Part shown: in pieces, positions 34,812 through 43,391 of the stretch
Position numbering within the stretch: the first letter of the stretch is position 1
How the letters are laid out: each line of letters opens with the position of its first letter
Notes under the pieces: model-generated
What the model saw: only the letters and a program-made list of their open reading frames with translations
The model's database searches: none
What the model was told of the DNA's origin: nothing
Assembly (NCBI RefSeq): GCF_009873495.1
Contig: NZ_CP046703.1
Coordinates: 310,001 to 374,000, forward strand
Origin: Nostoc sp. ATCC 53789
GTDB lineage: Bacteria > Cyanobacteriota > Cyanobacteriia > Cyanobacteriales > Nostocaceae
Length of the DNA: 64,000 nucleotides
Direction of reading: 5' to 3'
Program-made: the position numbers and the translations under genes

Positions 34812-35147
34812 TTGAAAAAACTACTCACATTAGTATTAGTAACATTGCTGCTATTGTTCAGCGCTTTTACTATGCCTGCAATGGCAGCAGACATAGTTAA
34901 CGGTGAACAAATATTTAGTCTTCATTGTGCTGGTTGTCATATTAACGGCAGCAACATAATTAGGCGGGGTAAAAATCTCAAAAAGCAAGCGCTGAAAAAG
35001 TATGGTATGGATTCAATAGAGGCAGTTACATCTATAGTTACCAATGGTAAAAATAATATGTCAGCCTACAAAGAGCGCCTTACTGAACAGCAAATTACAG
35101 ATGTTTCTGCTTACGTTCTCGAACAAGCTGAAAAAGACTGGCGTTAG
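34812..35147 (+). CDS. petJ: Cytochrome c6-like lumenal electron carrier
   Basis: A 111-residue precursor with a signal peptide (MKKLLTLVLVTLLLLFSAF... MPAMAA, cleavage near residue 25-26) and a ~86-residue mature class I c-type cytochrome. Haem attachment C39-A-G-C42-H43; the distal Met is in NNMSAYKERL. Cytochrome c6 carries electrons from the b6f complex to photosystem I in the thylakoid lumen. Unusual features are a basic patch near the haem (NIIRRGKNLKKQALKKYG) where c6 usually has a VVMANKTL-like stretch, and SAYKE in place of the usual PAFGG-type segment. It may be a divergent isoform. The start is TTG with GGAGACG upstream. Confidence 0.83.
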   Translation: MKKLLTLVLVTLLLLFSAFTMPAMAADIVNGEQIFSLHCAGCHINGSNIIRRGKNLKKQALKKYGMDSIEAVTSIVTNGKNNMSAYKERLTEQQITDVSAYVLEQAEKDWR

Positions 35148-35329
35148 AAAGTTAGGAGTTAGGAGAGACGCGAAAAATCTGTGTCTTTACAAGAGTTAGG
35201 AGTTTTAACTCTAGTCGTCGTAAATCATTCATAATAAAGTAGAAAAGTTAAAAGGCTGTAAAAAAGCGCTTTTCAACTCACTCATTATTAAATCTGCTCA
35301 CTTCCAACTTCTAACTCCGAAAATTGAAA

Positions 35330-36349
35330 ATGAACTTACCCGCAGCGAGCCGTCTCCAATTCACTCCCGATTTAAACATCTGTCGCATATTAAATGGTAT
35401 GTGGCAAGTCTCCGGCGCACACGGACAGATCAATCCCCAAGCTGCCATTGAGACTATGTTCAAATATTTAGATGCAGGCTTTACCACTTGGGATTTAGCA
35501 GATCATTATGGCCCTGCTGAGGACTTTATTGGTGAGTTTCGCTGTCAACTAATTGATACTCGTGGCAAAGACGCTTTATCTAAGGTGCAAGCCTTTACAA
35601 AATGGGTGCCTCGTCCAGGTAAAATGACAAAGAAACTGGTTGAGGAAAACATTGATATTTCCCTGAGAAGGATGAATGTAGAATCGTTAGATTTGATGCA
35701 ATTCCACTGGTGGGAATATCAGGATAAAAATTATCTAGATGCCCTGAAATATATGGCGGAACTCCAGACTGAGGGTAAAATTAAGCATCTAGGCTTAACT
35801 AATTTTGACACGGAAAATTTGAAGCTGATTACTGAAGCAGGCATCAAAATTGTTTCTAATCAAGTGCAATTTTCCCTTATTGACCGCCGTCCCGAAGTTA
35901 ATATGGTGGAATTTTGTCAGCAGCATGACATCAAGCTTTTTACTTACGGTACACTGTGCGGCAGCTTGTTATCAGAAAACTATTTGGGTAAACCGGAACC
36001 GCGAGGATCTGATCTGTCCACTGCTAGTTTGAAAAAATATAAAAATATGATTGATGCTTGGGGTGGTTGGCAATTATTTCAAGAATTGCTAGCTATTTTG
36101 AAGGAAATTGCTAATAAGCATAAAGTAAGCATCTCTAACGTGGCAGTGCGTTACATTTTAGATCAGCCAACTGTGGGTGGTGTGATAGTTGGTGCCAGAC
36201 TTGGCGTATCTGAACATATAGAAGATAACGCCAAAGTATTTAGTTTTAGTTTAGATGCTGACGATCGCGATCGCATCAGCGCCGTATCTCGACAGTCACG
36301 AGATTTGTATCAGCTAATCGGCGATTGCGGCGACGAGTATCGCCGCTAA
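35330..36349 (+). CDS. Aldo/keto reductase
   Basis: An NAD(P)H-dependent oxidoreductase of ~339 residues with the (beta/alpha)8 barrel of the AKR superfamily. Conserved pieces are GMWQVSGAHG, the Asp-Tyr pair in TTWDLADHYGPAEDFIGEF (Asp and catalytic Tyr), the Lys in FTKWVPRPG, the His in LMQFHWWEY, GLTNFDTENL, and the C-terminal cofactor region VGGVIVGARLGVSEHIEDN. The ATG at 35330 is used; a TTG at 35324 is in frame. The region just upstream has a GTTAGGAG duplication (35150-35200), no clear promoter. Substrate unknown. Confidence 0.9.
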   Translation: MNLPAASRLQFTPDLNICRILNGMWQVSGAHGQINPQAAIETMFKYLDAGFTTWDLADHYGPAEDFIGEFRCQLIDTRGKDALSKVQAFTKWVPRPGKMTKKLVEENIDISLRRMNVESLDLMQFHWWEYQDKNYLDALKYMAELQTEGKIKHLGLTNFDTENLKLITEAGIKIVSNQVQFSLIDRRPEVNMVEFCQQHDIKLFTYGTLCGSLLSENYLGKPEPRGSDLSTASLKKYKNMIDAWGGWQLFQELLAILKEIANKHKVSISNVAVRYILDQPTVGGVIVGARLGVSEHIEDNAKVFSFSLDADDRDRISAVSRQSRDLYQLIGDCGDEYRR

Positions 36350-36403
36350 TTATCGAGAAACAGGTAATAATAGTATCTTCATGCTGATGAATTAAAGAAG
36401 ACC

Positions 36404-37375
36404 GTGACCACTACACTGCACTGGCAAGAACGGGTTGGGAATCAAAGAGATTGGGTTTGGCGGGGCTGGCAAACCCGCTATACTTACATTCGCCCTAGCC
36501 AAAATAACCACAAAACACAACCTCTGATTCTGTTACATGGCTTTGGCGCTTCCATTGGTCATTGGCGACATAATTTAGAAGTGTTGGCTGAACATCACAC
36601 AGTTTACGCCATTGATATGCTGGGTTTTGGCGCTTCTGAAAAAGCCGCAGCTAATTACAGCATTGACTTGTGGGTTGAGCAGGTTTACGATTTTTGGAAA
36701 ACTTTTATCCGTCAACCAGCGATTTTAGTAGGCAATTCCAACGGTTCACTGATTTCCATGGCCGCCGCCGCCGCTCATCCCGACATGGTGCTGGGTATAG
36801 TGATGATGAGTTTACCCGACCCTTCCCTAGAACAAGAAGCAATTCCTCCCGTGTTGCGGCCGCTTGTCAGAGCAATTAAAAATGTGGTCGCTTCGCCATT
36901 AGTTCTTAAACCTGTGTTTAACTTCGTGCGCCGTCCAGGGGTGCTGCGTCGCTGGGCTAGTCTTGCCTACGCTAACCCAGAGGCGATTACCGATGAACTT
37001 ATAGAAATTTTAGCTGGGCCTCCTCAAGACAGAGGTTCAGCGAGGGCTTTTAGTGCTTTGTTCAAAGCTGCGATCGGAATTAACTTTAGTCCTAGTGTGA
37101 AGACAGTATTACCAACCTTAACAATTCCGATGTTGTTAATTTGGGGACAAAAGGATCGGTTTGTTCCCCCAGCTCTTGCTAACCGATTTGCCCAATACAA
37201 CCAAAAATTGGAAGTGCTGAACTTAGCAGATGTGGGTCATTGTCCCCATGATGAATGTCCTGAGCAAGTCAACCAAGCTATTGTAGATTGGATTGAGAGA
37301 TGGGTTAGCGTAGGCGTAGCCAGCCGCAGGCATCGCCAACCCCCTTACACTTTCCCAGCTTTGCCGGAAGTCTAA
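36404..37375 (+). CDS. Alpha/beta hydrolase with repeat-derived C-terminus
   Basis: A 323-residue alpha/beta-fold hydrolase. LILLHGFGASIGHWRHN (oxyanion loop), nucleophile elbow AILVGNSNGSLIS with the catalytic Ser at an unusual Gly-Asn-Ser-Asn-Gly, Asp in LIWGQKDRFVP and His in DVGHCPHDEC. It resembles the plant/cyanobacterial group related to pheophytinase and haloalkane-dehalogenase-like enzymes. The start is a GTG at 36404. The last ~20 residues (VSVGVASRRHRQ and following) are encoded by a small dispersed repeat at 37307-37336, so the native end was probably near ERWV. Confidence 0.88.
   Translation: MTTTLHWQERVGNQRDWVWRGWQTRYTYIRPSQNNHKTQPLILLHGFGASIGHWRHNLEVLAEHHTVYAIDMLGFGASEKAAANYSIDLWVEQVYDFWKTFIRQPAILVGNSNGSLISMAAAAAHPDMVLGIVMMSLPDPSLEQEAIPPVLRPLVRAIKNVVASPLVLKPVFNFVRRPGVLRRWASLAYANPEAITDELIEILAGPPQDRGSARAFSALFKAAIGINFSPSVKTVLPTLTIPMLLIWGQKDRFVPPALANRFAQYNQKLEVLNLADVGHCPHDECPEQVNQAIVDWIERWVSVGVASRRHRQPPYTFPALPEV
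37307..37336. repeat. Small dispersed repeat inside a coding region
   Basis: AGCGTAGGCGTAGCCAGCCG then CAGGCATCGCC. It is in frame inside the hydrolase gene and is read as VGVASRRHR; the copies at 12719 and 30266 translate as VGVARRRHR in the same frame. Confidence 0.75.
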
Positions 37376-37520
37376 GAGGGCCTTTGTTTATACGGCGCAT
37401 TCATCAGCTAACGTTGTCGGCGACTCTGTGAAGAGATAGATATGAGGCTTTTGTTATGCAATGGGAGCGATCGCGCCACCCAATATCTTTGCGACCATTG
37501 AACTGGGAATTACTTAACGC

Positions 37521-37889
37521 CTAACCAATCGTGGCTTGGTTAGTGTCAACATCTGTAGTTCCATGCACAGAGCGAGCTACAGAAATCATCTTATTGAGAA
37601 TTTCTTGACTGGGAACTTTGCCTTTCAATACTACAGTGCTACCCGTTTGAGCAACCCAAAGGGTATTAACATCATCAAGTTGGGGATCTTCATCAAATGC
37701 CAAAGCTACCCGCTTTGCCAACCCACTTTGGTCATATTCGCCACTTAATCCCAGACGTTCTGGGGGTATGGATTGAGTAGCAGTAGGAGCAGCAGTACTA
37801 CTAGGAGTTTGTGCTATTGACTGCGGAGTAGGATTTACTTCTGCATTTTGAGGTTTTTCCATTCCAAATAGTCTTTGTAACCAACTCAT
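37521..37889 (-). CDS. BON-domain protein
   Basis: A 122-residue protein. The first ~45 residues are low-complexity (Pro/Thr/Ala/Ser). The rest is a BON domain: GLAKRVALAFDEDPQLDDVNTL then a strand pair WVAQTGSTVVLKGKVPSQEILNKMISVARSVHGTTDVD. BON domains bind phospholipid or peptidoglycan surfaces. No signal peptide is visible, so location is uncertain; LysM partners common in such proteins are absent. It is convergent with the hydrolase gene upstream. Confidence 0.82.
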   Translation of the reverse strand: MSWLQRLFGMEKPQNAEVNPTPQSIAQTPSSTAAPTATQSIPPERLGLSGEYDQSGLAKRVALAFDEDPQLDDVNTLWVAQTGSTVVLKGKVPSQEILNKMISVARSVHGTTDVDTNQATIG

Positions 37890-38236
37890 AAAAATTTTCT
37901 CCTAATTAGAGGCTTATTGAATGGAGTATAAAAGTTTTACGAAAATGCCGCATCTACCAATGAAAAGATATCCATTCCATAAAATTCCTCCTTGCAGGAT
38001 AACTTTTGCCCAATTTTTTATTTCTAGAGAATGCAATGAGTGCAGCTATTGAGTTTACAATAAAAGGTCGCACTGATAATTAGTGCAGTAGTACGCCACA
38101 ACAGAAATCAACATACATTTGACAAAATGTCAAGAGTTTGTAACTCAATGAATTTTGACTTTTGAATGAGTGAATTCTGCAAAGCGGTACTAGTTTCTGC
38201 GTTCCTCAAATCCTGTTCTAGCCTCTGTTGGCGAAG
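37890..38236. other. Intergenic region with divergent promoters
   Basis: About 350 bp between the BON gene and ilvN, which are divergent. No gene, strong hairpin or leader peptide with branched-chain codons is seen. Confidence 0.5.
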
Positions 38237-38755
38237 ATGAAACATACCCTTTCAGTTCTCGTAGAAGATGAGGCGGGTGTTCTTTCCCGCATTTCTGGTT
38301 TATTCGCCCGTCGTGGTTTTAATATTGAAAGCCTTGCTGTTGGCCCTGCTGAACAGGGAGGAGTCTCCCGAATTACAATGGTTGTACCTGGTGACGATCG
38401 CGTGATCGAGCAACTCACCAAGCAACTATACAAGTTAGTCAATGTCCTCAAGGTACAGGATATTACCGAAACTCCTTGCGTCGAGCGAGAATTGATGCTT
38501 GTGAAAGTGAATGCTAGTAGCAGCAATCGCTCAGAAGTGATTGAACTGTCTCAGATTTTCCGGGCGCGAGTCGTGGATGTCGCAGAAGATTCTCTCACCT
38601 TAGAAGTTGTGGGAGATCCAGGTAAAATGGTAGCGATCGTGCAGGTGTTGCAAAAATTTGGTTTAAGAGAAATCGCCCGCACTGGCAAAATTGCCCTGAC
38701 TCGTGAGTCAGGTGTGAATACCGAGTTACTCAAGTCTTTGGAAGCAAAAGTTTAG
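38237..38755 (+). CDS. ilvN: Acetolactate synthase small (regulatory) subunit
   Basis: A regulatory subunit of acetohydroxyacid synthase, first common step of branched-chain amino acid synthesis. Two ACT-type domains: residues ~2-77 ([31 protein letters not shown] with the valine-binding Gly/Asn region) and the C-terminal half ([30 protein letters not shown]). Length (172 aa) is typical. The ATG at 38237 is chosen over a TTG 9 bp earlier because conserved sequence begins at MKHTLSV. The catalytic subunit gene is not adjacent, as is usual in cyanobacteria. A hairpin follows 31 bp after the stop. Confidence 0.95.
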   Translation: MKHTLSVLVEDEAGVLSRISGLFARRGFNIESLAVGPAEQGGVSRITMVVPGDDRVIEQLTKQLYKLVNVLKVQDITETPCVERELMLVKVNASSSNRSEVIELSQIFRARVVDVAEDSLTLEVVGDPGKMVAIVQVLQKFGLREIARTGKIALTRESGVNTELLKSLEAKV

Positions 38756-38786
38756 TTGGGATTTTAATCAGCACATAAATCAAAGA

Positions 38787-38828
38787 CAGCAGAAGTCATA
38801 GTGGCAATTGTTACTATGACTTTTGCTG
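38787..38828 (+). terminator. ilvN terminator hairpin
   Basis: A 16-bp stem with one mismatch (CAGCAGAAGTCATAGT, 38787-38802 region, against ACTATGACTTTTGCTG ending at 38828) followed by a loosely A/T-rich tract. Confidence 0.75.
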
Positions 38829-39815
38829 AGGGACTATAAAAAAAATTGCAGGAGAATATTAGAGTGATAGCTCAATCGAACGCTGAGAGGATGTTTGAAA
38901 AGTATTATGTGAAACGAAACAGTCAAAGTCATCAAAGACCTAACCCTTGTCCCTCTACCCGACGCAAAAAGGCTGAATTCAAAGCCTCTCGACCTTTCGG
39001 GGAGAGGAATGGAAGCGGGGTTTATAGTATACTTTACAACTTTAAAATATTCTTAACCGAGTAGTATTGCAATATTTCCTTAATCAAATTATCAAATGAA
39101 TTTTGGGACAATAATTTCTCAATTTTTTCATATATCTAATTTCAGACTTATAAATTTAAATTGAATTTTCTCGTTTAAATTTTCACTTTTATTTTGAAAA
39201 TATGGAGATTGAATTCGTTAATTATTAATCTTAATTGCAATTTAGATACCTTTCTTTTGCTCTCAATAAGTATTGATATTGAAGTTTTCTACACTTAGTG
39301 CAATGTTGTTTAAGTGCAAAAATATACTATTAACATCTAAGTACTTTAGCACAATAAAATAAAACTATGTAAAGAAAAATGAACTAGGCTAATATCCTTA
39401 TATCTATTGCCTGTTGCCTGATCCCAACGACAATTATTTACGCCCGCTTACTTATGCAAGCTGAAGCAATGCGAACGAAAGAACAATGGAAAATCGAGTT
39501 TTTTGACTGGTGTACACTGTAGCCGATACATCAGGGAGATTAAGAGAGATAATTTAACTTGTGTGTACACCGTAGTCAGAGCAGGAAGAGGAATGGAAGC
39601 GAGGTTTTGCACATAAGAATGAAAAATCGGCTTCTCCATAACTAGCTTGCGAAATTCATCATTACTTTGGCTAAAGATTGGATGTTTTCCTATATATTCA
39701 AGTAGATGTAATTTTTTACGTATAAATATAATTTATACTTATTAGTACCTCTGCTGTGGATATAGTATCAAAATTAACATCAAACCAAAATTTAGTTTCC
39801 CAAGGAATTAAAAAT
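38829..39815. other. Long AT-rich intergenic region
   Basis: About 990 bp. The 72-codon frame at 38846-39064 covers a CCTCTCGACCTTTCGG / GGAGAGG hairpin (38983-39007) and the phrase GAGGAATGGAAGCG, which recurs at 39590-39603, so it is repeat DNA rather than a gene. Two GTGTACACYGTAG motifs (near 39508 and 39561) form another short repeat. The promoter of the following five-gene cluster should lie in the last 150 bp. Confidence 0.5.
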
Positions 39816-40424
39816 ATGAACTCACCTGAAGAATACATCAATAATAATTCATCAAATATAGAAAAACAGAATTCGAATGCAAACATAAATGAGTTGCAAT
39901 TTAGTAATAACAGTATGAGTGAAGGTAGAAACTTAGATAAAGTTAGAGAAATTCTTTTTGGCAATCAAATAAGGGATACGGAAAGAAGATTTACCCGTCT
40001 AGAAGAACGTCTAATTAAGGAATTGGGCAACGTGCGAGATGAAACAAGAAAACGTCTAGATGCTTTAGAAATTTATATTAAACAAGAAGTTGATTCTTTA
40101 ACGCAGCGCCTAAAAAATGAGCAGACCGAGCGTGACTCTCAGGTAAAAGCAGTTGCTGAAGAAAGTAAAAACATAATTATATCTTTAGAAAAAAAGATTA
40201 CTCAATTTGATGAACAATCAACTAATAGTCAACGAGAGTTGCGCGAGCAGATTCTCAACCAATCTAAAAGCTTACAAGATGAGATACAACAAAAATCTCA
40301 GGAAATAGTAGCTTTAATAGAACGGGAAGCTCAAGAACTTCGCAGAGAGAAAACGGATCGTTCAAATCTTGCGGCTATGTTTACAGAGTTAGCTATCCGG
40401 CTGAATGCAGAAAATAAGTCTTGA
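39816..40424 (+). CDS. Coiled-coil protein, first gene of the GTPase cluster
   Basis: A protein of ~202 residues. An Asn/Ser-rich disordered start (about 45 residues) leads into a long coiled coil from KVREILFGNQIRDTERRFTRL to the end, with heptads through EERLIKELGNVRDETRKRLDAL, EIYIKQEVDSLTQRL and IEREAQELRREKTDRS. No membrane segment. The ATG at 39816 is chosen because AAGGA stands 10 nt upstream; a GTG 60 bp earlier lacks a site. It probably acts as a structural or scaffold partner of the OmpA-domain protein encoded ~230 bp downstream; that is inferred from the cluster. Confidence 0.75.
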   Translation: MNSPEEYINNNSSNIEKQNSNANINELQFSNNSMSEGRNLDKVREILFGNQIRDTERRFTRLEERLIKELGNVRDETRKRLDALEIYIKQEVDSLTQRLKNEQTERDSQVKAVAEESKNIIISLEKKITQFDEQSTNSQRELREQILNQSKSLQDEIQQKSQEIVALIEREAQELRREKTDRSNLAAMFTELAIRLNAENKS

Positions 40425-40650
40425 GCTAAGGAGTTGTTTGAAAATTTTTTCACTATGAATTTTGGCACTTTTATATTCTCCCTACCCCTATTAAAAAGGG
40501 GAACTTAAAAGAATTTAAAAGTTTTAAGACAAGAATACTTTCAAAATATCCTCTACTCTAAGGTTAAAAGATTTTTACCTATCGGTACATCTCTTCTGTT
40601 TACAACAGAATGCTACTTGATGATAAATTGTGAATTGGGGAATTTTGGTA

Positions 40651-42435
40651 ATGAATGACTATTCAAAAAATCCAATACCGAAAGCATCCTCTGAAGGTTT
40701 GGACAGCAACAACCAAACCTTCGAACTTAATGATGAACTAACTATACTCCGTAGTTTGCTTCTGGATATTGAGCCGACTAAACTTAAAACACTTTATGAG
40801 CGATTAGAAAACCCTCAAATTCTACCAGAAGATATTAGCAGAATGCTTCCAGAAGCTGTTATCTTACGCTCAAAGCAAGATAAACAACTTGGGGAAGTAA
40901 TGGTATCAACTGTGGAAAATGCCATTGAAGTTTCTGTTAAACAAGACCACAATGTGCTTTCAGATGCATTATTTCCAGTTATTGGGCCAGCTACTCGCAA
41001 GGCGATTTCCACGGCTCTTGAGGAAATGATGCAATCGATGAATCAAACTCTGGAACATAGCTTGTCTCCACAGAGCTTTAAATGGAGGCTAGAAGCACAA
41101 CGCACAGGAAAATCATTTGCGGAAATTGTGCTGTTACGGACGCTAGTTTATCGAGTTGAACAAATCTTTTTGATTCATAAAAAATCAGGGTTATTGTTGC
41201 AACATTTAGTAACAACGCAGATAACAGTTCAAGATCCAGATTTAGTAGCTGCGATGTTGACAGCTATCCAGGATTTTGTCAAAGATTCCTTTAAGGTACA
41301 AAAAGTAGATGGGTTAAAAAGTTTACGCTTTGGAGAAGTCATTATTTGGATTGAAGAGGGGCCGCAAGCTCTAGTAGCAGCGATGATTCGAGGGAATCCT
41401 CCTCAAGAATTAAGGTTAGTTTTGCAAGAAGCGATAGAAAAAATTCACCTAAAGCTAGGTAGAGAAATTAAAAATTTTACAGGGGAAACAGAAGTATTTC
41501 AGGCCAGCCTGCCTTATTTAGAAGCTTGTCTGGTAGTTCAGTATAAATCTGCGGCTAAAAAAAATTATACCTATGCCTGGGCTTTCTTGGGCGCGATCGC
41601 GATCGCTTGTGGGACTTGGGGCTTTTTTGCGATAAGAGAACAACTTCGTTGGCAAGCATATCTCCAAAAACTCAACTCTCTGCCAGGAATTGTTGTGATT
41701 AACACCAAGCAAGCTTTTGGCAAATATTTTATTTCGGGAATGCGCGATCCTTTAGCAGTAGATCCCAATACACTAATACAACAAACAAATCTTAATCCCA
41801 AAATAGTAATTAGCCAGTGGCGACCTTATCTGTCTTTGGAGCCACAATTTACTGCCAAAAGAGTTGAAAAATTGTTGCATCCTCCCCAGACTGTATCATT
41901 AAGGGTTGATAACAACGGTATTCTTAATGTAACTGGTTATGCACGCCGTAAATGGATTTTAGAAGCACGGAAATTATGGGTATTTATTCCTGGCATCACC
42001 CAATTTCAAGACCAAAAACTCGTAGAAATAGAACTTAGCGAGTTAGAGTTATCTAAAATAAAGATAGAAAAAGAAATAATTTTTTTTACAGAAGGAACAA
42101 CTGAGTTGATGCCTGGTGAAATTGACAAATTGCCTAATTTGTTTTTATCAATCCGCAAATGTTTGGATATTGCCAAGTATTTAGGTAAAAATGTGCAGAT
42201 TCAAATAATTGGACATACTAATAGTGCTGGAACAGAACGAAGAAATAGACCGCTCAGTCAAGCTCGCGCTAATAAAATTATATCGTATTTAATATCCCAA
42301 GGAATCAAGATAAACCAATTTCAAGCACTAACTGTAAGTTCTAGCCTAACTTCGCAGCCAGAATTAACGCCAGAATCTAAAGAATTTAATCGGAGAGTAT
42401 CTTTCAAAGTATTAATAAATAATACCTCTAAATAA
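40651..42435 (+). CDS. Membrane-anchored OmpA-domain protein with large cytosolic N-terminal region
   Basis: A protein of ~594 residues. The first ~300 residues are soluble and include a segment (VEQIFLIHKKSGLLLQHLV ... SLRFGEVIIWIEEGPQALVAAMI) whose pattern looks like a roadblock/longin-type domain. A single membrane helix follows (YAWAFLGAIAIACGTWGFFAI), then a ~120-residue extracytoplasmic region with a BON-like piece (VSLRVDNNGILNVTGYA) and a C-terminal OmpA-like peptidoglycan-binding domain (IIFFTEGTTELMPGEIDKL, IQIIGHTNSAGTERRNRPLSQARANKI). It can tie a cytosolic GTPase pathway to the wall. The ATG at 40651 is preferred over a GTG at 40630. The GTPase gene follows after 14 bp. Confidence 0.85.
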   Translation: MNDYSKNPIPKASSEGLDSNNQTFELNDELTILRSLLLDIEPTKLKTLYERLENPQILPEDISRMLPEAVILRSKQDKQLGEVMVSTVENAIEVSVKQDHNVLSDALFPVIGPATRKAISTALEEMMQSMNQTLEHSLSPQSFKWRLEAQRTGKSFAEIVLLRTLVYRVEQIFLIHKKSGLLLQHLVTTQITVQDPDLVAAMLTAIQDFVKDSFKVQKVDGLKSLRFGEVIIWIEEGPQALVAAMIRGNPPQELRLVLQEAIEKIHLKLGREIKNFTGETEVFQASLPYLEACLVVQYKSAAKKNYTYAWAFLGAIAIACGTWGFFAIREQLRWQAYLQKLNSLPGIVVINTKQAFGKYFISGMRDPLAVDPNTLIQQTNLNPKIVISQWRPYLSLEPQFTAKRVEKLLHPPQTVSLRVDNNGILNVTGYARRKWILEARKLWVFIPGITQFQDQKLVEIELSELELSKIKIEKEIIFFTEGTTELMPGEIDKLPNLFLSIRKCLDIAKYLGKNVQIQIIGHTNSAGTERRNRPLSQARANKIISYLISQGIKINQFQALTVSSSLTSQPELTPESKEFNRRVSFKVLINNTSK

Positions 42436-42449
42436 AATTATATCAATTT

Positions 42450-42950
42450 ATGGTTATCCAGAAGAAAATTTGTATGATAGGTGCATTTGCTACAGGTAAA
42501 ACTAGTTTAGTAGCAATGTTTGTCCACAGTATTTTTTCTGAAAAATATCATACTACTGTGGGTGTAAAAATTGATAAAAAAGCTATAGAGATTCAAGATA
42601 AAAAAATCAACCTTATCCTTTGGGATATCTATGGAGAAGATGAGTTTCAAGAATTACAAATGTCTTATTTGCGAGGTTCTGCTGGTTATTTATTAGTTGT
42701 AGATGGTACTAGGTATAATACTTTACAAAAAGCTTTTGACTTACAAATAAAAATAGAAGATGCCATTGGTCAAGTTCCATTTATTTTAGTCATAAACAAG
42801 TTGGATATAACGGATGAATGGGAAATTGAATCTGCTGAGATAGATGATGTTATACAAAAGGGTTGGACTGTGATTAAAACAAGTGCCAAACATGGTATTG
42901 GTGTAGAAGAAGCTTTTCAAACTCTCGCTAAAAAAATATTGGATTGCTAA
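42450..42950 (+). CDS. Ras/Rab-like small GTPase
   Basis: A 166-residue single-domain GTPase. G1 P-loop GAFATGKTS (residues 11-19), a Thr-rich switch I (TTVG, 35-38), G3 WDIYGEDEF (58-66), G4 NKLD (116-119) and G5 TSAK (144-147). The residue after the G3 glycine, the catalytic Gln of Ras, is Glu63, so intrinsic hydrolysis may be altered. There is no C-terminal prenylation-type cysteine motif, although the protein ends in Cys. Bacterial Ras-like GTPases such as MglA act as polarity switches with roadblock partners. It sits between the OmpA-domain gene (14 bp) and the PAS-like gene (0 bp), which points to a shared complex. Confidence 0.9.
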   Translation: MVIQKKICMIGAFATGKTSLVAMFVHSIFSEKYHTTVGVKIDKKAIEIQDKKINLILWDIYGEDEFQELQMSYLRGSAGYLLVVDGTRYNTLQKAFDLQIKIEDAIGQVPFILVINKLDITDEWEIESAEIDDVIQKGWTVIKTSAKHGIGVEEAFQTLAKKILDC

Positions 42951-43352
42951 ATGTTGGATGTCCCTGTTTTTGTAATTGCCTATATTCTAAATTTGCTAAC
43001 AGCAGAGTCTTCTCTTGGCTATCTGTTAGTTAATAAAGATGGTAGCCTCTTGACTTGGGGTGGTAAATTGGCAGCTTATGGAATTACTAACCTCCATAAA
43101 GGCAAAAATGCAAAAGAGCAAGTTATTTTTCTAGAAGGGTTACTACCATTGGATGATACTTCCATATTTTTACCATTCATCCAAACAGAGTATGGCAGTT
43201 GTGTAGATGTTCATATATTACCGACAAAAGAAGCAGATTGGGTATTGCTGTTAGATAGTAGCTGTGATAGAGATTACCTCTTTCCTATTCAGCAAAAAGC
43301 AAATGATGTCAGATTATTATACGAAAAATTAAATAAAAAGTTAAATTACTAA
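42951..43352 (+). CDS. Small PAS-like protein, possible GTPase partner
   Basis: A 133-residue protein starting directly after the GTPase stop codon. A helix (FVIAYILNLLTAESS) is followed by a PAS-like or longin-like beta sheet (GYLLVNKDGSLLTWGGKLAAYG, then WVLLLDSSCDRDYL) and a C-terminal helix (QKANDVRLLYEKLNKKL). The same order of elements, with matching phrases, occurs at the N-terminus of the next gene's kinase (DAGLFKIIGNIPDWL ... FLLIEALEDSYQ ... YKLIYQQLLKDN), so the two sensor modules are probably related by duplication. I do not recognise a named family. It may regulate the GTPase or kinase. Confidence 0.6.
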   Translation: MLDVPVFVIAYILNLLTAESSLGYLLVNKDGSLLTWGGKLAAYGITNLHKGKNAKEQVIFLEGLLPLDDTSIFLPFIQTEYGSCVDVHILPTKEADWVLLLDSSCDRDYLFPIQQKANDVRLLYEKLNKKLNY

Positions 43353-43391
43353 CCTAAAGTCAAAATTAATTGATTGTATCAGGTTTAACTC

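Noticed and set aside
38846..39064. 72-codon open frame after ilvN
   Set aside because: It runs through a CCTCTCG/GGAGAGG hairpin and a phrase that recurs at 39590; composition is that of repeat DNA and no domain is seen.
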